A DNA stretch of 51,018 nucleotides from assembly GCF_003970865.1 (NCBI RefSeq), contig NZ_RXLZ01000039.1:1-51018 (forward strand). The letters run 5' to 3'. The position numbers were made by a program, and so were the translations under genes. The notes beneath the pieces are model-generated. The model searched no databases. It was not told the DNA's origin and saw only the letters and a list, made by a program, of their open reading frames with translations. Positions within the stretch are counted from its first letter, which is position 1; the number at the start of each line of letters is the position of its first letter. The DNA is from Stenotrophomonas maltophilia. Lineage in GTDB: Bacteria > Pseudomonadota > Gammaproteobacteria > Xanthomonadales > Xanthomonadaceae. Positions 26,090-34,704 of this stretch are shown piece after piece.

Positions 26090-28000
26090 TCAATACACCG
26101 GCAGATCGATGTAGCTCGCCTGCGCCGCGCTATGCCAGACCCGCTGCGTGGCCTTCTGGTAATCGCCTGGCTTGGCCAGGTAGACGTTGGGCACGTAGGT
26201 CTGCGGGTTGCGGTCGTACAGCGGGAACAGGCTGGACTGCACCTGCACCATCACCCGGTGCCCCTTCTGGAAGGTGTGGTTGGCGTTGGGCAGGTCGAAG
26301 CGGTACGGCAGCACCTGATTCGCCGCCAGCGGCTTCGGATCGCTGAAGCTCTCGCGGTAGCGGCCGCGGAAGATCGCCAACGACACCGGCAGCTCGTAGC
26401 CACCCATCTCCGGCGTCGACGCTTCCTGGTCCGGATACACGTCGATCAGCTTCACCACCCAGTCGCTGTCAGTACCGCTTGTCGAGGCCTGCAGGTGCAC
26501 CACCGGCGCGCCGCCGATGCGCAGCGGCGCGGTCAGCGGTTCGGTGATGAAGGTCAGCACGTCCGGGCGGCCATCAACGAAGCGCTGATCCTTGACCAGC
26601 CAGGTGGTCCACATGTCGCGGTCACCGAAACGCACCGGACGCGGCACGAACGGCACCGGCTTGGCCGGGTCGGACACGTATTCCTCGAAGTCGCCCTCGC
26701 CCGCCGCCGGTGCCTGGAACGCCAGCTTGCCGCCGGCACGCAGGTACAGCGGCTTGCTGCTGGCAGCACAGCCCTTGTCGCAGCTGCGTGGCCAGCCCTT
26801 CAGGCGATCCCAGTGGTTCTCGCCGGTGTTGTAGATCAGCACCGGCGGCGTATCCGCCTTTGGCGCACCGTCCACCAGGTACTGGTCAAAGAACGGCTTG
26901 AGCACATCACGGCGGAACTGCAGCGCGGTATCGCCATCGAACTTCAGCGCGCCCAGCTCGCTACCGCTGTAGTTCACCTGGCTGTGCCGCCACGGTCCCA
27001 TCACCAGGTAGTTGCGGTTGTTGCCGCTGTCGCGCCCTTCCATTGCCTGGTAGGCGTGGTTGGCACCCCACATGTCCTCCTGGTCCCACAGGCCCTGCAG
27101 CCACATGGTCGGCACCTTCAATGGAGTCTTCGCCATCACCGCGTCCAGCGCCTGGCCCTGCCAGAAGCCGTCATAGGCCGGGTGCTCGACCAGTTTCTTC
27201 CACCAGGTCAGCTGGTCCACGCCGGTGAAACGCGCGTAGTCGCCAGCCGAACCGATGCGCAGGAAGGTGCTGTAGTCATCGTAGCCGAGGCTGGGCAGCG
27301 GCGTGCCCTTGCCACGCTTCTCGGTCTGCATCGCGAAGTAGTTGAAATTGACCTGGCGGAACGCACCGTAGTTGAGCCAGTCGTCACCCATCCAGCCATC
27401 GACCATCGGGCTCTGCGGCGCGGCCACCTTCAGCGCCGGGTGCGGGTCGGTCAGCGCCATCACCACGGTGAAGCCCTCGTACGACGAGCCGAGCATGCCG
27501 ACCTTGCCATTGCTCTCCGGCACGTTCTTCACCAGCCAGTCGATGGTGTCCCAGGCGTCGGTGGAGTGGTCCACCTTGGTGTTGTTCAACGGCCCGCGCA
27601 GCGGCCGGGTCATCACGTAATCGCCTTCGGAGCCGTACTTGCCGCGGATGTCCTGGAATACGCGGATGTAACCGCCATCGACAAACACCTCGTCGCCCTG
27701 CGGCAGCAGGTCGCGCATGCGCGGCGAATCACTGCGGCTGGCGCGGCCGGCTGCGTCGTAAGGCGTACGGGTCAGCAGGATCGGCGCATTGCGCGCGCCC
27801 TTGGGCACCACGATCACCGTATACAGCTTGGTGCCATCACGCATCGGCACCATCACCACGCGCTTGTCGTAGTCACGACCGACATCGGGGGCAACGAAGG
27901 GCTTGCCGCTGATGTCCGGGGTCATCGGCGGGGTTTCGGCGGCCAGCACGGTGCTGGACAGGCAAAGGGCGATGGCTACAGCAACGGCACGCACACGCAT
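26090..28000 (-). CDS. alpha-amino acid ester hydrolase (CocE/NonD)
   Basis: This exported enzyme of 636 residues, nearly the length of Xanthomonas citri AEH, hydrolyses esters and amides with a free alpha-amino group. It also transfers acyl groups to or from beta-lactam nuclei such as ampicillin and cephalexin. Signal peptide MRVRAVAVAIALCLSSTVLA. Every residue described for the X. citri enzyme is present with an offset of one: Ser 173 (GSSYEG), Asp 207, then LWDQED with Asp 306, Glu 308 and Asp 309, and His 339 (GPWRHS). A C-terminal jelly-roll domain follows. GGGAGGGG lies upstream of the ATG at 28000. It is a single-gene unit; downstream of it lies the 104-bp repeat array. Confidence 0.93.
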   Translation of the reverse strand: MRVRAVAVAIALCLSSTVLAAETPPMTPDISGKPFVAPDVGRDYDKRVVMVPMRDGTKLYTVIVVPKGARNAPILLTRTPYDAAGRASRSDSPRMRDLLPQGDEVFVDGGYIRVFQDIRGKYGSEGDYVMTRPLRGPLNNTKVDHSTDAWDTIDWLVKNVPESNGKVGMLGSSYEGFTVVMALTDPHPALKVAAPQSPMVDGWMGDDWLNYGAFRQVNFNYFAMQTEKRGKGTPLPSLGYDDYSTFLRIGSAGDYARFTGVDQLTWWKKLVEHPAYDGFWQGQALDAVMAKTPLKVPTMWLQGLWDQEDMWGANHAYQAMEGRDSGNNRNYLVMGPWRHSQVNYSGSELGALKFDGDTALQFRRDVLKPFFDQYLVDGAPKADTPPVLIYNTGENHWDRLKGWPRSCDKGCAASSKPLYLRAGGKLAFQAPAAGEGDFEEYVSDPAKPVPFVPRPVRFGDRDMWTTWLVKDQRFVDGRPDVLTFITEPLTAPLRIGGAPVVHLQASTSGTDSDWVVKLIDVYPDQEASTPEMGGYELPVSLAIFRGRYRESFSDPKPLAANQVLPYRFDLPNANHTFQKGHRVMVQVQSSLFPLYDRNPQTYVPNVYLAKPGDYQKATQRVWHSAAQASYIDLPVY

Positions 28001-28141
28001 GGAGACCCCTCCCGGCAGGAAAGCCTCAAGCCTACTCCTGCCTTGAGCCGTGAGGTGTGTGCGCGCTTTGCATTCTGCGGCGGATGCAGGCAGGACTGAT
28101 GGCACATGTGCCCCCGGTGCCGCTGCGCTCGCCGACGACCA

Positions 28142-28164
28142 GTAGTGCCGGCCGCTGGCCGGCA
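28142..28164. repeat. GTAGTGCCGGCC hairpin
   Basis: A single GTAG-foot stem-loop in the 200-base gap between the ester hydrolase start and the SnoaL-like gene stop. The rest of that gap shows no gene. Confidence 0.78.
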
Positions 28165-28200
28165 ACTTCATGACCCTGGGGCGCGTTACGCGGTTGCCGG

Positions 28201-28587
28201 TCAGGCCACTGGCACTTCATGCAGCGCCAGCCAGCCCCAACGGCCATCTTCCTGCCGCAGCACGGCCAACGATTCGCGCCATGTGGGCTGGCCGCCATCG
28301 ACCGAATGCCCTTCGCGATAGCGCAGTACCGCCAGCGGTGACGGCGCCTGGACCGCCTGCACGGCCTTGATGGAAATCAGCAGCCCCGGACGCGCGCCAT
28401 GGCCGCCCTCGAACAGCGCCTGCACAGCCGGCCGATCCAACCGGCGCCCGGCGATGCCGACCATGCTGAAGTCCGCGCAGAAATGCGCCATCAGATCATC
28501 CAGCGCATCCGCACCCACCTCGGCCCGGAACCAGGCCTGTAGTTTGTCATGCAGGTGGTGGATTTCATGTTCTGCGGTGGTAGCCAT
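28201..28587 (-). CDS. SnoaL/NTF2-like small protein
   Basis: This 128-residue cytoplasmic protein has an NTF2-like pattern: an N-terminal helix (EHEIHHLHDKLQAWFRAE), LDDLMAHFCADFSMVGIAGRRLDRPAVQALFEGG and C-terminal strands (SLAVLRQEDGRWGWLALHEVP). Members are either small enzymes or binding proteins. Its ATG overlaps the stop of the upstream MFS gene by one base (TGATG), so the two are translationally coupled and are likely to act in the same process. Confidence 0.75.
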   Translation of the reverse strand: MATTAEHEIHHLHDKLQAWFRAEVGADALDDLMAHFCADFSMVGIAGRRLDRPAVQALFEGGHGARPGLLISIKAVQAVQAPSPLAVLRYREGHSVDGGQPTWRESLAVLRQEDGRWGWLALHEVPVA

Positions 28588-29945
28588 CAAGTGTTCTCCG
28601 GTTGCGAAAGGGTGATCCTCTGCGGCCGACGCAGCAACGCCATCGGCAACAGGGTCAGTACAGCGGCCAACCCCAGCGCCACGCGGGTAGCGTTTGCCGG
28701 CAACCATTGCATGGCTAGCGCCAGCAGCAGCGCAATGGCGGCAGTGCCAAGGCAGAAACTGAGCTGGCGATTGAGGTTCCAGAGGGCACTGGCATCGCCC
28801 AGCACTTCACCCTCCACGCCGTGGAAAGCCAGCGTCTGCGCCGTGCTGCTGCACAGGCTGCCGCCGGCGCCCATCAGCGCGAACAACAGCGCGGCCAAGG
28901 TGAAGGCCGGCTGCGGCAACAGCGCCATCAACAGCAGGCCGCTGGCCTGCAGAAGCATGCCCGTACGCAGTACCGTGGCCGGACCGAAGCGAGCCAGCAG
29001 GCGCTTGCTGGCCGTGATCGCAATGGCCGAGGCCAGCGCCCACGGCAGCATCAGCGCACCAATGCGTGCGGCGCTGTAACCGGCCTGGTGCAGTTGCAGG
29101 GTACTGACCAGCTGGCTGCCGATGAATACACCGGGTACGGCCAGATAGATCAGCATCGCCAGCCGCAGCCCGCGATGGGACAGCAGCGACCAGCGCAGCA
29201 GTGGCTGCGCCTGCCGACGTGCGTGCCGCAGGTGGGCCGCCGCCAGCAGCAGCGCGACCAGCAGCAATACGGCACCTGCGCTGCGGTGTCCGGACTCGCC
29301 CAGCCAGGTCAGCGCCAGCAGCAGCGCGCCCAGCGCCAGCATCGCGGTGGACAGCGCATAGGCCTGCAGGCGTGGCGCACTGCGCGCGCCATCGGCCGGC
29401 ATCCACGCCAGCACCAGTCCAATCGCCACCACCACCAGCGGCAGGCTGGCCCAGAGCACCCCGCGCCAGGACAACCACTGCACCAGCAGCCCGCCCAATG
29501 TTGGCGCCAGTGCCGGCACCAGCAGCGCCACCAGCAGGATGCGCCGGGTCAGCGCGCCACGCTGCTCGGGCGTGCACTGACGGTAAGCCGCCGCCTGTGC
29601 CACCGGAATCAGCAGGCCACCGGCCAGCCCCTGCAGCAGGCGCCAGCCCAGCAGCCAGCCGATCCCCGGTGCGGTGCCGGCCAGCGCAGCGGCAACCGCG
29701 AACAACAGTAACGCCACCAGCAGCAGGCGACGTTCGCCGCAGCGCACGGCCAGCCAGGGGGCCAGCGGAATCACCACGCTCAGGCCCAGCATGTAGGCGG
29801 TGCCGACCCAGGCCAGGGTGCTGATGTCAGCGTGCATTTCCGCTGCCAATGCCGGATAGGCCACCGTAGCGATGAACATGTTGACCAGATCCAGGGCGAA
29901 CACCAGCAGGAAGATCGCCTCATGGCGCAGGCGGGGGGACGGCAT
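28587..29945 (-). CDS. MFS efflux transporter, DHA2-like
   Basis: This 452-residue inner-membrane exporter has 13-14 hydrophobic segments. Its sequence WVGTAYMLGLSVVIPLAPWLAVRCGERRLLL in TM2-loop-TM3 and GWRLLQGLAGGLLIPVAQAAAYR in TM4 fit the drug:H+ antiporter DHA2 group. It overlaps the SnoaL-like gene by one base, and a LysR regulator diverges from it by about 105 bases; this trio looks like a drug or metabolite efflux module. The ester hydrolase lies just beyond. The substrate is unknown. Confidence 0.88.
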   Translation of the reverse strand: MPSPRLRHEAIFLLVFALDLVNMFIATVAYPALAAEMHADISTLAWVGTAYMLGLSVVIPLAPWLAVRCGERRLLLVALLLFAVAAALAGTAPGIGWLLGWRLLQGLAGGLLIPVAQAAAYRQCTPEQRGALTRRILLVALLVPALAPTLGGLLVQWLSWRGVLWASLPLVVVAIGLVLAWMPADGARSAPRLQAYALSTAMLALGALLLALTWLGESGHRSAGAVLLLVALLLAAAHLRHARRQAQPLLRWSLLSHRGLRLAMLIYLAVPGVFIGSQLVSTLQLHQAGYSAARIGALMLPWALASAIAITASKRLLARFGPATVLRTGMLLQASGLLLMALLPQPAFTLAALLFALMGAGGSLCSSTAQTLAFHGVEGEVLGDASALWNLNRQLSFCLGTAAIALLLALAMQWLPANATRVALGLAAVLTLLPMALLRRPQRITLSQPENT

Positions 29946-30050
29946 CGGCGGCGCTCCAGCAGGGAAGCGGCCAGCATGCCGTACGGGCCTTGTTGGAAAA
30001 ACACGACAGCAACTGCAACACTGTCAAATCTGCTTTGACAATGAACTGCC

Positions 30051-30947
30051 ATGGTCAGCCTCGATCGCTTCGATATCTTCCGTGCCGTGGTCGAGGCCGG
30101 CAGCCTGACCGCTGCCGCCGATCGTCTCGGCCTCAGCCGCGCGGTGGTCAGCTTCAACCTGAAGCGGCTGGAGCAGGAGCTGGGCGTGACCCTGCTGTTG
30201 CGCAGTACCCGCCACCTGGCCCTGACCGAGGCCGGCGAACAGTTCCTGCAGCACTGCGTGCAGGCGCTGGACGCCGCACAGGCAGCCATCGATGCCGCGC
30301 GACGCGACCAGCACCAGCTGCAGGGCGTGCTGCGCCTGACCACCACGCCGGAGTACGCCCAGCTACGCTTGATTCCTGCGTTGGAGGCGTTCCGTGCGCG
30401 GCACCCGGCCCTGCAGCTGCACCTGTCGACCTCACCGGCACCGGCCGACCTGATTCCCGAACGCTTCGATCTGGCGATCCGCCTCGGCCGCCTGCCAGAT
30501 TCAGGGCTGCATGCCAGCGAACTGGAACGGCATCCGCTGTGCGCGGTGGCCGCGCCCTCGTTGCTGGCCCGGCTGCCCTCCGCGGATGCAGCCGATGACC
30601 CGGTGCAGCTGGGCGCCCTGCCCCGCCTCGGCTACCCGCGCCTGGCCGATGTACCGGTGGTTGCCCCCGATGGCAGCGACGCGCTGTTCGCCACCAATCC
30701 GGGCAATGCCGTGGTCCGCGTCGACGGCGCCAGCAGCCTGCGCACCTTCGCCTTGGCCGGCGCCGGGGTCACCGTGCTGCCACGTTGGCTGATCGAGGAC
30801 GATCTGGCCCAGGGTCGGCTGCGACCGGTACTGCGCCAGCACCGCTTCCCGCAGCAGAGCGTGTACGCGGTCTACCCGCACAGCACGCAGCCCTCACCAA
30901 AGGTACGGCAGCTGATTGATTTCCTGCGCGACCGGTTCGCCACATAA
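30051..30947 (+). CDS. LysR-family transcriptional regulator
   Basis: This 298-residue LysR regulator has an N-terminal winged HTH (SLTAAADRLGLSRAVVSFNLKRLEQELGVTLLLRSTR) and the effector domain of the CrgA/AaeR-like group (GVLRLTTTPEYAQLRLIPALEAFRARHPALQLHL). It diverges from the MFS/SnoaL-like pair, which it probably controls. Its TAA stop (30945-30947) overlaps the left end of a 66-base perfect palindrome. Confidence 0.9.
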   Translation: MVSLDRFDIFRAVVEAGSLTAAADRLGLSRAVVSFNLKRLEQELGVTLLLRSTRHLALTEAGEQFLQHCVQALDAAQAAIDAARRDQHQLQGVLRLTTTPEYAQLRLIPALEAFRARHPALQLHLSTSPAPADLIPERFDLAIRLGRLPDSGLHASELERHPLCAVAAPSLLARLPSADAADDPVQLGALPRLGYPRLADVPVVAPDGSDALFATNPGNAVVRVDGASSLRTFALAGAGVTVLPRWLIEDDLAQGRLRPVLRQHRFPQQSVYAVYPHSTQPSPKVRQLIDFLRDRFAT

Positions 30948-31011
30948 AAAGGGGACGGAGGGGATTAAGTCGTTTATGCATAAACGACTTAATCCCCTCC
31001 GTCCCCTTTTT
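30946..31011. terminator. 66-base perfect palindrome, bidirectional terminator
   Basis: The two 33-base halves are exact reverse complements, centred between 30978 and 30979 at ATGCAT. Each half reads AAAAAGGGGACGGAGGGGAT then TAAGTCGTTTATG. Both strands therefore end a very strong stem with a run of T, so it should act as an intrinsic terminator for the rightward LysR gene and, with a second hairpin at 31013-31039, for the leftward GH3 gene. It contains the LysR stop codon. Confidence 0.85.
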
Positions 31012-31012
31012 C

Positions 31013-31039
31013 AGACACGGCCCTGTGCGGGCCGTGTCT
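31013..31039 (-). terminator. hairpin after the GH3 stop
   Basis: AGACACGGCCC pairs with GGGCCGTGTCT across the loop TGTGC, 8 bases past the stop of the leftward GH3 gene. It lacks its own T-run, but the 66-base palindrome follows directly. Confidence 0.6.
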
Positions 31040-31046
31040 TCAGGCA

Positions 31047-33842
31047 TCAGCGCAGCACCTGCTCCACCAGCTGCACGTCCACGCTCTGCAGCGGTTCGGC
31101 CGCACTGCGCGACAGCTGGACCTGGTAGGTGCCACCGTCGATCTTCCACTGGCGCGCCTGTGCATCGTAGTGGGCCAGCGTCTTCGGCTCGGCTTCGATG
31201 CGGATGCGACGCTGTTCGCCCGGCTGCAGGTTCACCTTGTCATAGCCGATCAGGCGGATCGGCGTGGTGCTGCCGGCCGGCAGCTTCAGGTACAGCTGGG
31301 CCACGTCGGCACCGGCGCGCTTGCCGGTATTGCGGATGTCGACGCTGGCGACCAGGCGCGAGCCCTCCACGCTCACCTTCAGGTTCTCATAGGTGAACGA
31401 GGTGTAGGACAGGCCGTGGCCGAAGGCGAAGGTCGGGGTCAGACCCTTGGCCGCCATCCACTTGTAGCCGACGTTGGCGCCTTCGATATCGAAATCGAAC
31501 ACATCACCGAACGGCTTGGCCGGCTTGGAGCCGAGGCCGTCGATGTGCGGGCGCGGCAGCTGCGATTCGTCCACCACCCAGGTCACCGGCAGGCGGCCGG
31601 ACGGATTGACCTTGCCGGTCAGCAGTGCGGCAATGCCTTCGCCACCGCGGATGCCCGGGTACCAGGCCTGCAGCATCGCCGGCACCTGCGCCAGCCACGG
31701 TGTGCGCACCGGGCCGTTGGTTTCCAGCACCAGCACCGTCTTCGGGTTGGCCTTGGCCACCGCCGAAATCAGTGCGTCCTGGTTGTCCGGCAGCTGCATG
31801 TCTGGCAGGTCCACCGATTCGGCGGCCCACTGGGTGGCGAACACGATGGCCACGTCGGCCTGCGCTGCTGCCTTGGCCGCAGCGGCGGCGTTGGTACCGT
31901 CCACGTACTCGATGGTCACGTCCGGGCGCGCGGCGCGCAGCGATTCCAGCGGCGAGGACGGGTGGAAGATCACCGGGCCCGGCCAGGTGGTCGGCATCAC
32001 GCCCGGCACCGCGTTGGTGCCCTTGGCGGTCACGCCCACCATCGACGAACCACCACCACCGATCACGCCCTTGTCGGCATGGCCGCCGATGATGACGATG
32101 CGCTTCACGCTGTCGGCCAGCGGCAGCAGGTTGCCTTCATTGCGCAGCAGCACGCTGCCCTCTTCCACCGTGCGCTGGGCAACGGCGAAGCCGGCCTCGG
32201 CATCGACCTTCTGGTGTTGCGGCGGGTTGTCGAAATTGCCATGCAGGAACATCGTGCGCAGGATGCGCGCCACCATGTCGTTCAGGCGCGCCTGCGGCAC
32301 CACGCCGCCATGCACGGCCAGGCGCAGCGGTTCGTCGAAGAACACCGCCGCGTCGAACACTTCACCGGCCGACTGCTGATCGAGGCCGGCCAGCGCCGCC
32401 TTCGAGCCACTGTGCACGCCACCCCAGTCGGACATCACGAAACCGGGGAACTTCCATTCCTGCTTCAGCACCTGGTTCATCAGGTAGCCGTTCTCGCAGC
32501 CGTAGGTGCCGTTGATCTTGTTGTACGAGCACATCGCCACGCCCGGGCGGCCGGCTTCCAGCGCGATCTCGAAGGCCAGCAGGTCCGACTCGTGCATGGC
32601 CTGTTCGCCGATGCGCACGTCGTGGAAGTTGCGGCGGGTCTCCATGTCGTTCAGCGCGAAGTGCTTCATCGAGGAGATCACGTGCTGGCTCTGCACGCCC
32701 TGGATCAGCGCGCCAACCATCGAGCCGGCCAGCAGCGGATCTTCACCGGCATATTCGAAGTTGCGGCCGTTGCGCGGGTCGCGCTGCAGGTTGACGCTGC
32801 CCGACAGCAGGATGTTGAAGCGCTGCTGCCACGCCTCGCGGCCCATTGTCGCGCCACCGGCAAAGGCGACTTTGCGGTTCCAGCTGGAGGCGGTGGACGG
32901 ACCCGATGGCATCGCCGTGGCGAAATCGCCCGGGCGGATGCCACCCGGATTGGTCACGCCGACGCCGGCATCGGCCGACTGCTGCGACGGAATGCCCAGC
33001 CGCGCCACGCCCGGCACGAAACCGGCCGAACCGACCGCGCCTTCCGGCAACGGGCCACCGTCCTTGCCCAGCCCGAAGTAGCTGTGCAGCATCTGGAACT
33101 TCTCATCCTCGGTCATCGCCTTCAGCAGCAGCGCAGCGCGTGCATCGGCGTTGAGGGTGGTGTCCATCCACGGCGCGTCGCCGTGCTTGTCGGCGGCATA
33201 GGCCAGGGTCAGCAAGGTGGCGCGCAGCGTGCTGCCTTCCACCTTGAACGGCGCACTGCTGGCGGCCTGGAAGCCGTCGCTGAAATAGCTGGCATCCGCT
33301 TCCAGCGCGACACGCGCCGGATCGAAGCCTGCGGCCTTGGCCGATTCACCGGCCACCGCGCCGAGCAGCACCGCCGGTGCACCCAGCCGCGAACGGGTGA
33401 CCAGCGCCGGCAGCTGCGCGGCACCTGCACCGGCATCGGTATAGACCGCCACGGTGTGGCGGCCGTCGTCCAGGCGCAGGTAGTTCAGGCCCGGCTGATC
33501 GGGGCCGGATTCAGCGGCGATCGGCAGCCGGGTCAGCACGGCCTGGCCGCGCTGGCTCTGGCCATCGTCCTTGCCGGCAGCAATGAAGCGGTACTCGTAG
33601 CCCAGGCCATCGGCCAGCACCTGCAGCGGATCGACCTGGCCGATGCCGCGCTGCACCTGGCGCACGCTCACCGCGTCCACCTGCAGGGCCTTCAGCTGGG
33701 CGGCCAGGGCCGGCATCGCCTCGGCGGTCGGGGCCTGTTCCAGGGTCAGCACAGTGAACGCAGCGGGGTCGGCCCAGGCCGGGGCGGCCAGTGCGGCAGA
33801 CAGGGCCAGGGACAGTGCAAGCGGCTTTGTAAACGTTTTCAT
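31047..33842 (-). CDS. GH3 beta-glucosidase with EEP-like N-terminal domain
   Basis: This is an exported glycoside hydrolase family 3 enzyme of 931 residues. Signal peptide MKTFTKPLALSLALSAALAAPAWA. The GH3 barrel starts at about residue 223 (APWMDTTLNADARAALLLKAMTEDEKFQML) and has KHFALND (393-399) and the nucleophile Asp 472 in GFVMSDWGG. The second GH3 domain and a fibronectin-III-like end (GHGLSYTSFTYENLKV) follow. Residues about 28-190 are extra: AFTVLTLEQAP...DAVSVRQVQRG...LADGLGYEYRFIAAGKDD...GQAVLTRLPI has the rhythm of an endonuclease/exonuclease/phosphatase domain but without its catalytic Asn and Glu. The enzyme probably releases glucose or xylose from plant oligosaccharides. Start at 33842 chosen by the signal peptide; an upstream in-frame ATG is leader. 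Confidence 0.9.
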   Translation of the reverse strand: MKTFTKPLALSLALSAALAAPAWADPAAFTVLTLEQAPTAEAMPALAAQLKALQVDAVSVRQVQRGIGQVDPLQVLADGLGYEYRFIAAGKDDGQSQRGQAVLTRLPIAAESGPDQPGLNYLRLDDGRHTVAVYTDAGAGAAQLPALVTRSRLGAPAVLLGAVAGESAKAAGFDPARVALEADASYFSDGFQAASSAPFKVEGSTLRATLLTLAYAADKHGDAPWMDTTLNADARAALLLKAMTEDEKFQMLHSYFGLGKDGGPLPEGAVGSAGFVPGVARLGIPSQQSADAGVGVTNPGGIRPGDFATAMPSGPSTASSWNRKVAFAGGATMGREAWQQRFNILLSGSVNLQRDPRNGRNFEYAGEDPLLAGSMVGALIQGVQSQHVISSMKHFALNDMETRRNFHDVRIGEQAMHESDLLAFEIALEAGRPGVAMCSYNKINGTYGCENGYLMNQVLKQEWKFPGFVMSDWGGVHSGSKAALAGLDQQSAGEVFDAAVFFDEPLRLAVHGGVVPQARLNDMVARILRTMFLHGNFDNPPQHQKVDAEAGFAVAQRTVEEGSVLLRNEGNLLPLADSVKRIVIIGGHADKGVIGGGGSSMVGVTAKGTNAVPGVMPTTWPGPVIFHPSSPLESLRAARPDVTIEYVDGTNAAAAAKAAAQADVAIVFATQWAAESVDLPDMQLPDNQDALISAVAKANPKTVLVLETNGPVRTPWLAQVPAMLQAWYPGIRGGEGIAALLTGKVNPSGRLPVTWVVDESQLPRPHIDGLGSKPAKPFGDVFDFDIEGANVGYKWMAAKGLTPTFAFGHGLSYTSFTYENLKVSVEGSRLVASVDIRNTGKRAGADVAQLYLKLPAGSTTPIRLIGYDKVNLQPGEQRRIRIEAEPKTLAHYDAQARQWKIDGGTYQVQLSRSAAEPLQSVDVQLVEQVLR
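33828..33841. promoter_or_regulatory. possible LacI-type operator at the GH3 start codon
   Basis: On the coding strand TGAAAACGTTTACA overlaps the ATG of the GH3 gene and fits the general LacI/GalR operator form with a central CG. It is also coding (Met-Lys-Thr-Phe-Thr), so chance cannot be excluded. LacI regulators often control glycosidase genes. Confidence 0.3.
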
Positions 33843-34036
33843 CGGCAGGCGTAATTCCGTTGCCAAGGCAATCGGTCCAGGGAAAGTGCCGCCGAAGGGT
33901 GCAGCGTTCATGCCGCGCAGGGGTTGCCAGGCAACGTCCCGCAGGCCGAAGGACGGGCCGGTCTGCGCCTGGGACCCTCCTCCCGGCGTGACAACCTGCC
34001 TGTCCGGGCCGCGCAGGGCGGCCCAATCATGTGAAG

Positions 34037-34064
34037 ATTGTGCGAGGGCGTTCACACCTGTCAA
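34037..34064 (-). promoter_or_regulatory. sigma70-like promoter of the GH3 gene
   Basis: On the minus strand TTGACA (34064-34059), a 16-base spacer and CACAAT (34042-34037) form a good promoter. Transcription from it would leave a 5' untranslated leader of about 190 bases before the ATG at 33842. The 337 bases between the divergent GH3 and VOC genes hold no other gene. Confidence 0.55.
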
Positions 34065-34179
34065 CAGGACCTAAGTCACAGGGGCAACCCGGCCAGCGGT
34101 TATCAGGCCATCACCGGCGGTCATCAGTGCGCCGCGCGGGGCTGCCGATAATGGAGATCCCTGGCCACGAACCGAGCCC

Positions 34180-34614
34180 ATGACCGTCCACCGCGACTTC
34201 GACCATCTCTGGCGTGACCGCTGCGATACGTCCAGCCAGCGCGCGCCGCGCGTGCTGATCCGGGTGTTCGTGGCCCCCGGTGAGCTGGAGCGCAGCGTGG
34301 CGTTCTACGAGCAGCTGCAGGGCGTGGTGGCCGATGCGGGGTTCCCGTTTCCGGAGGCCGGGCTGCGTCTGGCGATGGTCGGGGCGTTCCTGTTGATCGA
34401 GGGCAGCGAGGCGGCGCTGGCGCCGTTCACTTCGACCACGGGGACACTGCTGGTCGATGACGTTCGGCCTTATCACGACAAACTGATCGCGGCTGGCGCC
34501 GAGATCATCTTCCCGTTGCAGGTGGTACCGACCGGGGCGGCGTTCAACGCGGTGCATCCCGATGGCACGGTGGTCGAGTACGTGCATCACCGGCCGGATC
34601 CGCACGGGCGGTGA
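34180..34614 (+). CDS. VOC/glyoxalase-family protein
   Basis: This 144-residue protein has one vicinal-oxygen-chelate module pair: VLIRVFVAPGELERSVAFYEQLQG, LRLAMVGAFLLIEG, then GTLLVDDVRPYHDKLIAAGAEIIFPLQVVPTGAAFNAVHPDGTVVEYVHH. Such proteins are dioxygenases, isomerases, glyoxalases or metal-chelating resistance proteins. The Glu of VVEYVHH is the usual metal ligand position. It is divergent from GH3 and stands alone. Confidence 0.85.
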   Translation: MTVHRDFDHLWRDRCDTSSQRAPRVLIRVFVAPGELERSVAFYEQLQGVVADAGFPFPEAGLRLAMVGAFLLIEGSEAALAPFTSTTGTLLVDDVRPYHDKLIAAGAEIIFPLQVVPTGAAFNAVHPDGTVVEYVHHRPDPHGR

Positions 34615-34635
34615 GGGTGCGCCCGGCCCCCCGTG

Positions 34636-34658
34636 GTAGTGCCGGCCGCTGGCCGGCA
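34636..34658. repeat. GTAGTGCCGGCC hairpin
   Basis: A single GTAG-foot stem-loop 22 bases after the VOC stop, at the left edge of a repeat-rich block that continues to 34919. Confidence 0.8.
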
Positions 34659-34704
34659 ACCTCAGAAGCAACAGCCGAAGCAAAAGCGGGCTTCCTGTGG
34701 GATG

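Noticed and set aside
28032..28171. N-terminal extension of the ester hydrolase
   Set aside because: The upstream codons cross a GTAG hairpin; the signal peptide and ribosome site place the start at 28000.
31170..33854. 894-codon open frame antisense to the GH3 gene
   Set aside because: Same reasoning: His/Arg/Gln-rich product with no domain, entirely opposite a well-supported enzyme gene.
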